64,000 bases of DNA, from the NCBI RefSeq assembly GCF_021134715.1, contig NC_060020.1, forward strand, positions 2,418,001-2,482,000. Direction: 5' to 3'. The notes below the pieces were generated by a model, which was given only the letters and a program-made list of their open reading frames with translations, was not told the origin of the DNA and did not search any database. Position numbers and translations under genes: made by a program. Below, one piece after another: positions 22,249 through 36,168 of the stretch; the first letter of the stretch is position 1, and every line of letters begins with the position of its first letter. The DNA comes from Daphnia pulex (lineage: Eukaryota > Arthropoda > Branchiopoda > Diplostraca > Daphniidae).

Positions 22249-24190
22249 TATATAGCGTCTATCCATTTAGGAATAAGGATGCAGATTGGAATCTCCCCAT
22301 ATAGATAGTTTATTCTTTTATATTTATACTTGCACTATTCTCTCTCTCTCTCTTGGCCTCTCTTGGCTTGAAGAACGTATAGACGATGCATACTATAATA
22401 TATATACGCAGCTATCTTAAGCTTCTCTCTAAGAGGCCGGGTCCTCTTATTTTTATTTTGGTTGAGTACATGTCGTTGCTTTTCATCTTTCTTCTTCGTC
22501 TCCCGTTAATAGATGGCCCGCTGCTGATGCGGCAGCTCCCGAAACTGGAAATAAAACTCAAAAAAAGAATGAGAAGCTAAGCAAGAAGAAGAAGTCTGCT
22601 GTCTGTCTGTAGGATATATAGGAATCCATTATAATCTCATGTACCGCCTTCCATCTCTTTTATTTTTACTGTGCACATATCTCGGGCCACTGAATGTTTT
22701 TGTATATACAGCATACACACAGGGGATATAGAGTCAAGAGTGTGTGTAGGTGCTGGATGTGTGTGTAGATCGGTGCTGACTGCAGCACAGCAGTGGTAGG
22801 CCCCCCCTCACACCACTCCCGAAGGATATATCTTGCCGCTGTTATCCTTATATTCATCAGGGAGAGTAGTATAGAATAGCCTACAGTGAATATACTCTAT
22901 AGTAGTGCGCAGATAGAAGAGGCTGCCTTGTGAATTTCACGCTCCGCCGTGTATACGTTCTACATTATACAACCGTTGATAATAAACAGCAGAACAGATG
23001 AGTGAGAGGCCGCGGGGACCGGGGAGAGACGAATCTACAAAACGAGAATATATTAATGATGGAAGAAATAATCGAAAAGAGTTTCGAATTTTTATGAATG
23101 TCACCGGGTCCGCGCGTTTGCGACGCTATCACCTCCGCTCTCCTGTGTGTCCATTTCACGTGTAACAAATACTAAGTTATAATGCGCCACAGATGATGAC
23201 AATCACATATACAGGCTTTTGTGAGGCAGTTGAGAGATTCTCGGAAGAAAGTCGCCCCAGCAGCAGACGATGCGACGATATGTAGAAACATACAGACACG
23301 TCAAGCGCGTCGACGACGAGTTTGACTTTGACGTAATTCATTCGATGCCGTCGTAGTTTGTTATATTTCTCGGTATATTGTCTGGCAGGGCAATCTCAAA
23401 GGCCATCGCTAATATTACTTCACAAGGAAAGAAGATGACGCAATCGTGACACGGCCGTGCCATGAAAAGAAATGGTGACGGCCGACAAAATGCTGGGAAT
23501 ATAAAACGACGCTAGTATATTCATGTTCCCGAATGTTTCATTTGTTCAATTGTGTGTCTAAACAAATGTTCACACGATGGAAACAAGTCCCTCTCCCGCA
23601 TCTACAATCACCGCGTCATCAGGAAAGCCAAGAAAAAATGTTGAAAACTTGTTCCCGATCGAAGAAGAGCGGATGGCATCACAAAAAGGAGGACACGCGA
23701 TGATTGAAGATGTTATTTTTCCTTTTCCAACTATAGGAGAGAATCGGGTGAAAACATCCTTCCACTTTTCAAAATGGACACGCCACAAGGCAAAGCATTG
23801 GCTCTGATTGAGCTGACGATGCGCATCGAGTCCATTTTTGTGTATTGTCACATTTTGGCTTTGATCGCAAATGTACACAGCACACGTCTTCCAACAACAT
23901 CGTGCGATTTTGAATGAAATATTTTAGTCTGAATTTCTCTTTTGTTGGCCCAGCAGCAGGGCCTACACGCTGGGAGTATAGACAGTCTGCAGTACTTGAA
24001 ATGTCGTTTGGTATGTCGGAATTCAGAGCGATCGTCTGGCGATCATTTCCCTGCCACATTCCCCTCATGAGTCTCTCGATCGTCAACTACTGTTAGAAGG
24101 TCTCAACCATCACACATGGAGAGATAGGATAGACCCAAAAACGGTAGACCCTATCGCTGCAGGAGATCGGCCGAAAAGAGACAAGCGGAG

Positions 24191-24209
24191 CAACAACAAC
24201 AACAACAAC
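24191..24209. repeat. (AAC)n trinucleotide repeat
   Basis: Six perfect CAA units in non-coding DNA. Confidence 0.8.
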
Positions 24210-24840
24210 GAAAATGGGCCCAAAAAGAGAAAAAAAGAGGGGAATTGCTAAGTGAAAAAGAGATGGCGAAAAGAGATAAAAGAGCAGAGTCAACGACAAA
24301 AAGGAACTCTCTATAACATCAAAACACAGCTATAGACGAGCGAGTGTGCTTGGATTATAATGTACATTTCTTTTAGACGCTCGCTCGTGTACATCAAGGT
24401 CGCTGTTGTCGTCTATGTGTTTGTACTGCTGCTGCTGTGTACAAAAAACACGTCGCAGAGAAAAGGCATAGAGACACACACACACATGTCTGTATAGCAT
24501 GACTCTATGGTATCACGCTGCGCAGTCGTGTGGTTATAGATCGAAAAGAGGCGCGGTCGAGAGCAGGCCTACATCTCAGCTTTGCCAGTAGTGTCGTCGT
24601 CTGTATTATGATATGCATTCCCAGACTCTTTTTTTTCCCGTTCATCCGAGTGCCGCAACATTTCTAGAAAAATAGAATAAACGAAAAAAATAAAAAAGAT
24701 GGACGCATTATATGGAAAGTCATTTTTTCTTATGTAGGACTGGCGTCTGTTGTTATGGAGACGCCCACTTTGTCAGCCTTTCTCGCTCTCTAGCTGTGGC
24801 CACCTTTCGAAAACATGGCCCAACAAACGGATGGTGTACG

Positions 24841-24863
24841 GTTGTTGTTGTTGTTGTTGTTGT
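24841..24863. repeat. (GTT)n trinucleotide repeat
   Basis: Seven to eight perfect GTT units; the strand-opposite counterpart of the AAC tract 640 bp to the left. Confidence 0.85.
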
Positions 24864-26281
24864 ATTCAACGCCCGGCATCTGCATGATGCGCCCCATTTC
24901 TCCGTGTACAGATACGAGACATTGTGATCTGCCGGTCAAGATAAACAACAACTCAGATGGAGGCAAAAGTGCTGGCAAAATGCGCGAAAGAATAAGAAAT
25001 AACAGAGATCAAAAGAGAGAGATGACTTTTTGTGTGATATGTATTTCTTTTAGATTTTCCCAGCAGGCGGAGAAGATGCGGAATCACGTCGTTCCGCTTC
25101 ATGGCCCAAAAACTGTGAGGGACGTCTATAGCGTCAGATGTTGTACAGTATGTCGTCGTCCGTGATGTTTGCTGCATAGATGCTAGGCATCTCTCGTCTC
25201 CCAGTTAGAGTCGAGGAATTTATTGTCCGCCCGCGCGCGGATTCCGGTCTTAGATAAGAAAAAAGAGATTCCTCCGCTCTCCGCTCTTCTTCTTTTGCCT
25301 ATGCGCCACTTCCATTCCATCAACCGCATTTGACAATTGCGCGCCTCTTGCCGCCTACAACAACAACAACTCTGACTCGTCTCATACAAACAAATGTTGT
25401 TGTTGGCCTCTTAGAGTGTCGGGGGTCATAGGGATAACGGACGAGCAGCAGGGGAGGATGGAATGCGCACATACCGGGTCATCTTCTTCGATTTTCCCGT
25501 TGGTGGTGGTAGAACCCGGTCATGGAATTCCCTTATAGGTTATATACAACATCCATAGCGGAGGATATACGACTCTATCTAGTCTATAGGTGTACATGTT
25601 CCCCCATCGGTTTGTCTCGAAGGTGAGAGCTTAATGATGAGGCCACACACACACGCGCCGCAAACAGAAAAAACCAGAACCTAAAACTAAAACTAAAAAT
25701 ATTTTCTGAACTCTCTCTATTCTCGTAGATCCTTTTGACCCGGAGAGTAAAAAAGAATCAGGACAAACTTATTGGGAATCTTGAAGTTGTTTTCGAAAAA
25801 AAGAAAAGAAATACGAGTCGAAGGAAATCACCAATTTGGTCCCACAAGAGGAGAGAATAATGTCTTTTGTTGTAATGGGAGGAGAGCTATAGACAAAAGA
25901 CATTTGAAGGTTTCTCATTGCCCTGTTGGAAAACCCAGCCGGATGGAGGAACTAGAAATCAATTCGTCCTCTATTTTTTCCAAGGGTGGTACGCGAGAGT
26001 TAAATTTGTCACATGAGGAACAAGGGAGGAGACGGAAATGTGTGAAAGATCTCACGTTGCAAGGCCGGAAATGTGTCGTACGAGAGAGAAATGAGAGAAG
26101 AGCGCAGCAGCACCAGCAAAGACAAGAGCTTGTCTTGTGTCTTGGGACTAGCTATATAGAAGAGTAGCCATATACATATTTTTACTGATGATGATGATAG
26201 CTTCTTCATCCCTTTGCGTGTTGAACAAATTAGCCACCGGAGTGGATGACGGAAGGGAAAGAGAATGACAGAGCCACACAT

Positions 26282-26316
26282 TTCTTCTTCTTCTTCTTCT
26301 TCTTCTTCTTCTTCTT
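26282..26316. repeat. (TTC)n trinucleotide repeat, longest perfect microsatellite of the window
   Basis: Almost twelve perfect TTC units, 35 bp, a pure polypyrimidine tract able to form triplex DNA in principle. Confidence 0.9.
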
Positions 26317-29300
26317 GTGTGGGAGAGAAGAGAAAATATGCCAGACAAGAAAAGATGAAAGACAAACTATTCGGGAATAAGTCATCTGACGGCTGCTGTT
26401 GTGCTCAGCTCATTCCATCAATCAGCAGCAGCAGCCAGAGCAAAGAAACAGAAACAAAAGGAAACAAAAAAACAAAAACAGAAATCATTTTCTATATATC
26501 CTTCAGAAATGTCTTGTAAAGAGAAACAAAAAAGATATTCCCGGCGACGACACGACCCCGGTGATGTCTTACATTCAAAGAAACAACATGCGCACACACA
26601 CAAACCAGAAGAAAGAAAGTATAACCCCCAAAAAATTTATTTGATGCGCGTGTTACTGGTTTTATCCCGCCGTCAACCGTTCGTTTCTGGTTTTTACGGC
26701 CGTGTCTCGTCCTGGAAATGTTTTTTACTTGACGCCAGGCGCGCAAGTCTCACAGCAGACGGGCCATACACACACATGTACACATCCAGGGCGCATTGAT
26801 GGATGTGTCGCACGGTTGAAATGGATACGGCGTATAGAGAACAACAATGTCGTCAAGAGAAATTTCATTCAACTCGTCGTCGTCCGCCAGCCAGAGACTT
26901 CGGCGGAAGACGGTGAGTAAATCTCGTCGGATGATATGTGTGTGAAAGTTGCAGCTCCTGGAACAAACAAACCCAAAAAGAGAAAACAGTATTTTCTCTG
27001 CTCCGTTCTCTCAACTTGTTCTTTTTATTTTTCACTCCAAATGACAATAAAAATCTGGGAGCGTTATAGTGCGGAGACATGCAGGAGGCGCCCAATAGGG
27101 TTTTGAGCTCCTTATATTTCTGATGGTGAGGAGGACTCCTTTTAGCCAGCCATTCAGTTGTGTGTGTGTATTTATATTTATATTTATGCTTGCTATATAG
27201 TTTTCAAAAGGGGGGACGGACGGACGGGTGATGGCGGACCCGTGATAGCCCAACTCAACTAATGGTGAGATGACCCGGGCTTTTATTTATTTTATTAGTG
27301 GAAGCACTCTGTGAACCTTACGGGGGTTACTGGCTGCTGCTCCTGCTGCTGCCTCTTGTCTTTTTTCTTCTTCTTTCAAATTTTCTGGGATGCTGTGATT
27401 CTTCTTCTTGGGGTTTTGAACTCTCCGGCATATTGTCACCAACAGCCGAGCCGAGTGCCGAGTGTTGTGCTGGGCCTCTTGGTGGGCCCTTCTCTGTTTG
27501 TCCTCTTCACTGGCTGTTTGTTGTATATACACACGGCAGAATAGGAGAAAGAGATACAGTGACCAGTTGGAAATAAGGAGAAAAAAAGGCTCGAAATTTA
27601 TTAGTGGGACCTTTTTCTTTTCTTTCTTGCTGGTCTCTTCTATACGCTATCTATTAGTGGAAAGTCTCCATCTTTTTATTTATATACAACGCCTGTAATA
27701 GGGTTAGGACCCTGTGCTATAGCCCCATCTTATAAAATAAAAGGCAAGACGAGCTGGGGGAAAAGAGAGATGAATGGCCATTGCCTGTGTCCAGGCAAAA
27801 GACAAAGAGACGACGGGGCTGGAGAGAGCGGCCATATGTCCACTATATAAGCGACTATATGGCCGCCAACACACGAAACACCCAAAATAAGAGAGAGAAA
27901 GAAACTAAAAGAAAACAAAAAATGTAATAAAATAAAATAAACCCGTCAAGTCGCGGCCAGATCAGATGTGCCAACCACAAGTTCCGTGTATAAACCCATT
28001 ACCATACTACACACCAACCCAAAAGTAATATCTAGAATGCATTTTTTTAGACATCTACATTATTTCTTTCGGGTTAGATTATTCCCCCAGCACATACACA
28101 CACGCACAAAGGGAATATAGACGGACATATTTCAACTGTTATTCGATAGTATATGGCTGTCGCCGTCGTTGACCTGCCAAATGATCTTGACGGACCGTGA
28201 CTTGATTATATCCGCACACAAACAGCCGAAACGAAATGTATTTCTATTTCTTTTTCTATTTCTTCTTCTTTCTTTTTGTATCCATTGTCTACACTTGTTT
28301 TCATCATTTCTTTCTTTTTCTTTTGGTTCGGGTTCGTAGGAGACGATCACGAGTCTCAGCAACGCGGCCCGCCGGAGCGTGAAAAACTAGCTGAACAACA
28401 GAAAACGGGAAAATGATTATTTCAATTTCAATCGTATAGTCGCACTCTCTGACGTCATATCTCAATTTATTCAAACAAAAAGTGAGTGCCGCTGTATAGT
28501 GGTGTCATTCGGCGACGTTTATCTTTCCTCGCCATTTTTCTCCGCTTCATTCCGCTCATTTTTTCGATCGATAACGTCGGACGGATGAGATGGCGCTATC
28601 AAAGGCGGATGCATCGCGCAAGAGACAACGGCGGAATCTACGCTCGGAAAAAAGTTCTTAATTTGCTATGGAGAGTTTATTAGAGTTCTTATACATCCGC
28701 CGATTCTATATGTACTCACGGTGCACAAAAAAAAAATAAAGTTTCGTGTCTATAAACCTCTTGACCACGACAATGTGATCTGAACGAACGAAAATAATGA
28801 CGACAACAATCTGGTACGCGCACGGACACACAGACAAAAAACGTGACTTCCTGGACGGACGCAAATCGATTACGTCAATTCTATTTTTTTTTTATCTTTT
28901 AAAACGTATATAAATGTGCATAGACTATACACAATAGGAACTCGACTTATTATTATTTTTTCTTTTCTTTTTTCAATTGTTCAAAGGAATTGATGGAATC
29001 GCGTTATTTTTTTTCTTCTTTTTCCTCCGGCCCGGGAAATTGTGAAATTTGAAAGAAAAAAAGATTATATAAGGAATGCCCTTCTTCCCTTTTTTTTTTT
29101 TTTTTGTTTTGTTGTTGACATTGGAGTGGATCCGGATATTGGCGGGTGGGGTTCCGCCACTCGACACGATTCCGCACGAACGGCATTTTTCCTATTTTTT
29201 CACGAGCCGAGGCGCAACGGATGATCGAGACTATACGCCAGGCGGAGAGCCTCCCCACGATCGAGCAAACTCGACGAGTGTATCCACATAGCCGCTCAAT

Positions 29301-32300
29301 AAAGCAGACGCGGAAGAAAAAAGAAAGAAAAATAAAAGGGGTTGACATGAGCCGTGGGTGGATCATGTGAAGAAGAGCCTATGTGGATGTTGTTGGTGGG
29401 GCTGGCTGGCTGGATGGTTCGACTTCATTGGAGGGCATAGCTCGGGAAGATATGCCCAGCCGACGAAAGGGGGAGAACTGACGTATACAAAGATGCAGCT
29501 ATCTGATATACACGCTGAAATAAAAAAATTTCTAGCTAGAGAAAAATAAAAAGTACTGGAAGACAAAAGATGGGCCGTGCTGATTGGATCCGAACGGCGA
29601 CCCAGCACTCGAAGCTTCCTCGTCTTTTTTCTTCTTTTTTTTGCCGAGCCTCTTTGATCCTTATCGGATATGTACAGTGTACCCGAATACATCCATCGTC
29701 GTTGGGTCCCCCCCCCCCTTCTCAGACCTATCAGCATCATATCCTCATAGAGTTCTTTTTTTGAAATAGAAAAAAAGTATCTGTCCTGCATCGGCCCATG
29801 TGTCACAAACATTCTTCTTCATGGCCGGCCGAATTCACTGGAGAGGAAACCCAGACCAGAGTACTGTATCGAGCGGCTGGCCCAGCAAGCACCAAATGCG
29901 CCAAAAAAGTTCGCTTTTGCCGCAGCAGTTGATCCAATCCAGCAGCAACACCATATTTATTTCAGAATGTCGGATAAGGACACTGTTGTCAGTGGGACAC
30001 AACTCAACTGGTCGGACGTCGTAATTCTTATGACACAGCCAACTCACAAGGATTTTTTTGTTTTGTTTTTCTCTTCGCAGTAAATTCGTCACATTTTATA
30101 TTGCGCGCCAGCCAAACGAGTCGGGTTCGTGTGTGTCTCCCAGTCAGTGCGCCATTTCCTTTTTTTCCACACCACTCTGCCGTGACAAGCGCGCGGGCTT
30201 TATGATTTTTCAGTTGTTGTTTTTTTTTTTTTTTCAAAATTTGTTGTTTGATTTCCGTCTTAAATCAATTTCCGCTCTGCGGAATGATGATTGTTATTTT
30301 CTTCTTCTTTGGATTCACGCATGTCCGTCATCATCATTTCGTTCGCCATTTTCTCTTTCTATTCAACGTGACGCGGCCTTCAATGTGCCCACATTCCGAC
30401 CGTGTGCGCATTTTACTCGGCGATAAACGGAGAGAGAAAACTGGAAATAATAATTCCCATCAGATTCAATAAAATAAATTTTCTAAAGAAAATATGAATC
30501 AAAAATCCCATATAATAATGATGATATAATATACTGCTCATTGATTTATGGGCAGTTGTACAGCTTCGCTTGCGGTTTCCATCGTCCGCCCGCCCCCCTC
30601 ATTCTCGGGAGAAAGAAAGTCTCTCTGCAACTTGATAAGAATCTCGGAGCCAACGGAATATAAAATCTAAGAAATCAAAGGCGGGAAAAAGATTCAGTTT
30701 TTCAAAAAAATCTTTTGTTTTTCTTTTTCTTCTTCGGGATTTTGGGGAAATTTGTTTTTTATTTGATTTTCGCGTCTCTCTTATTATTTTTACGGCCCAC
30801 ACACACAAACCCAAAAAAAGTCTGCAATATAAAAGACCCCCTCTGCTGAACGTATCTCGTATATACATGTATACATAAGCTGCTGGCTGCCATATAGTAA
30901 AACATCAAGGGTGTCTCAGTTTGCGTGATGTGTTTCTTCTGGGCCTTATGGTTTGTTTTACAACGCACCCAAACACTCGTTAGATATTTTTTATTTGATT
31001 TTCCGGGAATAAGTTTTGGTGGCCAACTGGACATTGTGTGTCCAGCCTGTACCGGGCGAACCCATTCGCTCTAGTACCTCATTTTCTTAAGTGTACGGCC
31101 ATAACGACGACAGCTAAAAAAGAATGAGGGAACCCAAGGAAAATCACCTCAAAAAGGTTTCATTTTTCAGCCGGTTATTCCCCCCTTGTTTGTTGTCTAT
31201 ATAGCTGGACAATGTGTTGTATAGTGAAGAGGGGGGACTCGGAAGAGTGTCCATCTTCTTCATTACAAAAGTAGTACGGCGTATGTAGTGCCGGTATCGG
31301 ATATACTGTTGGGAGCTTTTCCATCATCCGTACGGATGACGGCCCCATGGCATGGCCAGTTATAATGGACCAAAGCCAGCAAACGACTTGCTGTGTGGGG
31401 GCCCCAGCTGGGACATAAAGGCAAAAAACACTCGGGTGGCAGCTCTCAGCAACCGATTCGTGGGCGGTCACGGATTCTTCGACTTTGGTTTTTGTTAATG
31501 TCTTACACAACTTTTTTTTCTTTTTTGTATATTTAGCTCCTCTCTTCATCCTGTCGTCTCAATTTCCTCCGACTGAGCCGCTGTATAATGTGAACAAAAT
31601 GGCTGGACAACATCAGCAACAGTTCTCCGGTTTCACATTTCTGGTGGTCGCCCGGTTCTTGCGCAAAAAACTAATAAACAAAAACACACAATTTCTTTGA
31701 ATATTATTTCAAAATTTTTGTTTTTGAAAAGGGGAAACGGTTCACCCCGGTTGTTTGTTGGCTTCCAGGAGGGTCTCCACACTCGTAGACGGGCGCGCAA
31801 TAATTCGATATACGAATCTATGCGATCGATCATATAAAAGCGTTTCGGTTCGATTGTTCCGGCGGGTCCGTCTTCAACGTTGAATTTGAATTTTGAATGT
31901 ATCCGTTTGATTGTTTGTTCAAGGGCGGCAGCAGATCTCTTATAGATTCCTCAATTCTTATTTTTCTAAGATCAAAATTTTGACTCACGATATTTGACAT
32001 TTTCAGCGGGCGACGACAGTCGAGCAGTCGACGAGTCGATGAAAAGCCGATGAACCTTGGCAGAATTCTGAGATGATTTCCATTCAACCGTCACGGTGGT
32101 CTTTCCTCTCTCTTCCGCCATCATCATCATCATCTCTAACATTTCCATTCTTCTTCATTGAATTCTTTGTACTCCGCTCTGTTTGTGTTGTTGTTGTGGT
32201 TGCATGCAAGGGCCGTGCGCTGGCATTAGTCCCGATGTCACGACCGCCGTTTGCTACACTTTTTTTTCCAGCTGCCATCCATCGTGAGATGCAGACACAT

Positions 32301-35300
32301 ATATATTCCAGTTCAATGGCCCAGTCTCCATTTCACTGACAGCGTGAAAAAAAACATATCTACATCCCCTGATGGCTAAATATCATTCGAATAGATTTTT
32401 CTGGACAACAAAACAATCTCCCCCCGCTACCAAAAAAGGGTTGAAAAGAAAGGGAAAAAGTTTATCTGTAGATGTTGATCTTTGCTAAACTAACATCTAT
32501 ACACTGCACCTCTAACCAAAACAATATGCATAGGACCTATTCACAGTCAGCCAGCCAGCAGTGGCCATCTTCTTTTTCTATTTGATTTTACTCAGTTGGG
32601 ACCTGGCTGTTGGCTCCTACTGATGGCCTGACCCCCCATGTTGAGAGAACCAAAACAGAAGAGGATCCTTTTCCCTTTTGTTCCTTTCTCTCTTATGTTT
32701 TATTTCATTAATCTTCCTCACGAGGGGGGTCCCTTAGCAGGTCCTTGGCTACCATATAGGAGACGCGGGGACCCGGGCAGAGACTTTTGGGGGACGTTGG
32801 TCTCATGACAAGGTCGTTTTTGTTTTTCCATGCTATGATACAGGGTCCTATCCGGCGTCTACCAGATCCTGTGTACAAATAAAAATGAACAAAATGAGAG
32901 GGGGGAAAAATGTGTGTGTACCAGTAGCCGCTGTTCTGCCTGCCTACCGTCTGGAACCCCCCCAATCAGTCAATGAGCAAACAATGAAAGGTTTCGAAAC
33001 AACCAACAACAACGTCATGATAATAACCAGCACACACACACACATGTCATGAAGAGAGAGAAAGTTTGTGTGTGTGTGTTTTCAACCTTTTTATAACTCG
33101 ACTGGTTCCCTCCATTGATGAATGGACGAATCATTTACACATCTACGCTGAGCAGATCTCACAGTCTACTAAAGACATTCTCTTTTTTATTTTTCTCCTT
33201 TTCGTCTCATTTTGGAAGATCTCCAGCTGTGCCCCAGAGTCTAAAAACCGAGTGGCCATGTACATATACTATATCTATGCGATCCAGCTGTGTGCCCGGC
33301 TTCCAGCAAAACGGTGATATGGAATTAACAATAAAGGAGAGACTGCTGCTGGATGGTCGACAGTCGACACAGCATCCATCATAACACAGCGCAGACAGCG
33401 AATGTGTGTGTTGTATATAGACGCTCATACATATGAGTTCCATTTTCTAATTGCCAGCGCGCGGATTTGTGTTTCATTGTTATAGTATCTCTTCTATTAT
33501 ACTCTCTCTCTCTCGGGGGATATAATATTATTATTGCCATGGCGCTGTTTAAGTGCCAGTAGCTATTATAACAAGAAAGACCCCGCGACTTTCTCTCCAC
33601 TTTATACATTGTCCATATCTACTAGCTATGCGTAGACTGTACTCATCTGTCTAACTGTCGCCTTGTTTTTAATAGCCCTTTTTTTCCATTTCGAAATATA
33701 TTTATATACCATCGCTAGAATGTTTTTTCTCTCTGTGTGTTGTATATTTGGAATCTGGGAAATGTTTGACCCATTCGCATCCATCATTTAACAAAAGGCA
33801 ACCAACGTCAGCAGCAGCAGTAGCAATAACAATTTTCTTATTCTTTGTGTTGCTGCTGCTGGCTGCTGTTTTGGCGATTGTTATGAAGAGATGCACGACG
33901 TGCCTGCATGGTGGGTCTCTCTGTTATGTGTACATCATAATGAGGCGAATTGTTCGCCGCCGGCCTCCTCCCCGGTAGCCCCTTTTTGCGCAACAACGCG
34001 GGAGAGAGAGACGACGACGTGTGTTTATAATGCAGACTCTACTAATACATGGCGCGGCCCGCTATCTCTCTCTCTCTCTCGCGTATAAATATATACATAC
34101 AGCACACACATTGTTGTTGCAAAGCGAAAACGAACGAGAGAAAGAAAAGTTGTTGTTGTTATTTGCCTCTGTGTTCTCCCTTTAAGCGGAAATATAATAT
34201 AGTATACATCTATTTATTCTTTTGGGAGTCTGCAGCGAGAAATAAAGTGATTTACGGCGTGACAAAAGAAAAGAAACATAATAGCGTCTAACTCTCTCTC
34301 TCTCTCTGTATATATACAAGTGTATAAAGTATATATTTTTTTAAAAGAAAGAAAAAAAGAAAACGGTGAGCGCACGTTATATAACACAATCACGAATCTA
34401 AGGAACGAGCGTTCGGACGAGCTCCGGAAAGGCGTTAACTATCGAGCCCCAAATAGAAACAAGCGTGCACACAATAGCACAACACACACACACACACACA
34501 GCTCGTAATATAATGTATATAAAGTAAGAGTCCCAATAGTGGCAACTTGGTTATAACGATGGCAATATCCGACGACGGGAGAAAAAGAAAAAAAAAGAAA
34601 CTTGAAAGAACGCTGCAATATAACCGTAACTAAAAAAATGTTCTGACACAGTTTTTGTTACTTCTTAAACTTTGAGAATTTCGCCTGTAAAAGACCAAGC
34701 GCGCCAACTCTTGTGATTAACAGAAAAATGTGTGATCAGCCGACTTAACTTTTATTACACCAGAAGGGCCATGCTGCTGTAGGCGTGAACCCCCTGCCGT
34801 TATTTTTTTTCGGTCGAAACGTGCCGAAACAATTTCGGGAGAAGCCAAACATCAGCAGAGCTCAGTTGTGCTATAAGAGAGAGAGAGGACGGAAAGAAAG
34901 GTGAGAATGTTGTAGGAGGTGCTGGCAATAGGCATAAAAATAAACACACTGTTGGCCCGGCACTATAGAGAGGAGCAACTGGGCGAGAGAAAGAAGAAGA
35001 GCTTATAAAAGTGTGCATAGAGAAGAGTGGATTGAAGAGAGACAAGCGCAGCAATGACGCGGCAGGAACTGAAACTTTTCGGGATTATATAAATACGTGT
35101 ATAATGTATATAGCTTTTTTTGGGGGAGAATCAAAATAACCATTCGACATAGTAGTAGTATAATAAATACATCCCGAAGTGTTGGTCGAGATGGGACGGT
35201 CACGCGCGCACACTGCGCCACCAAAATCTCCACTTCACCTCGGCGGTTGTTGACATTCGACTGCGCTGGACGCCATTCCTTTTTTTTATTTTTTCAGGAA

Positions 35301-35996
35301 ATTCTTCGACTCTTTTCATCTTTTGCTTTTTCTTATTTCGTTGCAACCTTTATATAGTCTTGAATAAGGAAACAAAACACGAACAAATAACAATCCCCAA
35401 GTTACTTCTCTTACGGGCCGAGCGTATAACTCTACGAAAACCCTAAAATAAACAGGGACTAGAGCACGTACGCGAGCAAAACTATTCTTATAGATCATTC
35501 TTTTGAGTTTTCATTCTCTGAATGTTTCGGGCCACTATTGTAGGTAGTGGCCGTTATGGCCCCGTCGTATTTAAGTCAACTCAATCGCAACAACGTGAAT
35601 AAATCAAATCAAATGAAACTTGAGATGTTTTCGTTCAACGGCTCCTTGGAACCTTGGCTTGTATTTACACGATGGCGCAATATTTGAAAATCGCACAAAA
35701 ACACTGACACACAGACAGCACACGCAGACACGAATGCACACGCACAGAGAATGGTTTAGTGGAGACACATTGGGGGAGAGAGGGGGTTGGAGATTTTTCT
35801 TTAAAATGTTTCTTGTGGTTTTTTTTTCCTTTTTTCTTAGAGAGAGATATACAATTAAATATATATAATATTTATAAAGTACGGTATATAGTAGCTGTAA
35901 ATTATGTAGAGACTGCCGAATCGATTGGGTGGTGGTGGAGGCCATGGTGAAATTGATTCCCAAAAACAAAAAAACTGTGTGTCGAATTGGAAACCG

Positions 35997-36017
35997 AATA
36001 ATAATAATAATAATAAT
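35997..36017. repeat. (AAT)n trinucleotide repeat
   Basis: Seven AAT units about 150 bp beyond the stop codon of the membrane-protein gene, so possibly inside its 3' UTR. Confidence 0.8.
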
Positions 36018-36168
36018 TATGAAGATTAAGACAGAAACATTGAGGAAATATACATACAAGTTTGTACAATTTTGGCTTATTTATATCAAGGAGCAAGTGA
36101 GAAAAGATGAAAGGGCGGAGAAAGAAAAAGTCGGAAGAATGAGAGAAAGAAAATGATTGAATTGTTTT

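Larger units (their letters stand above)
20000..36168. other. Long gene-free, simple-repeat-rich region
   Basis: More than 16 kb downstream of the membrane-protein gene without a supportable exon. All open frames are short, repeat-derived and lack domain signatures. The DNA is full of short tracts: ATTTTT repeats at 20887-20910, GCA at 22229-22248, AAC at 24191-24209, GTT at 24841-24863, TTC at 26282-26316, a run of 11 C at 29708-29718, long T runs near 29091-29106 and 30219-30234, and AAT at 35997-36017. It may include a long 3' UTR of the gene at its right edge, distal regulatory DNA, or untranslated RNA genes that sequence alone does not reveal. Confidence 0.45.

Noticed and set aside
24336..24388. 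Inverted repeat ACGAGCGAG / CTCGCTCGT with a 35-base spacer, possible pre-miRNA
   Set aside because: Only nine bases pair and the flanks and loop do not extend the stem to microRNA length.
29708..29718. Runs of 10-11 C (also 41679-41689 and 57881-57890) as G-quadruplex elements
   Set aside because: Single homopolymer runs without four spaced G tracts; more likely slippage or sequencing-prone homopolymers.
35604..36059. Minus-strand open frame of 151 codons just beyond the membrane-protein stop
   Set aside because: Rich in Ile from the AAT repeat and in hydrophobic runs from T-rich DNA; starts inside repeat DNA and shows no family features.
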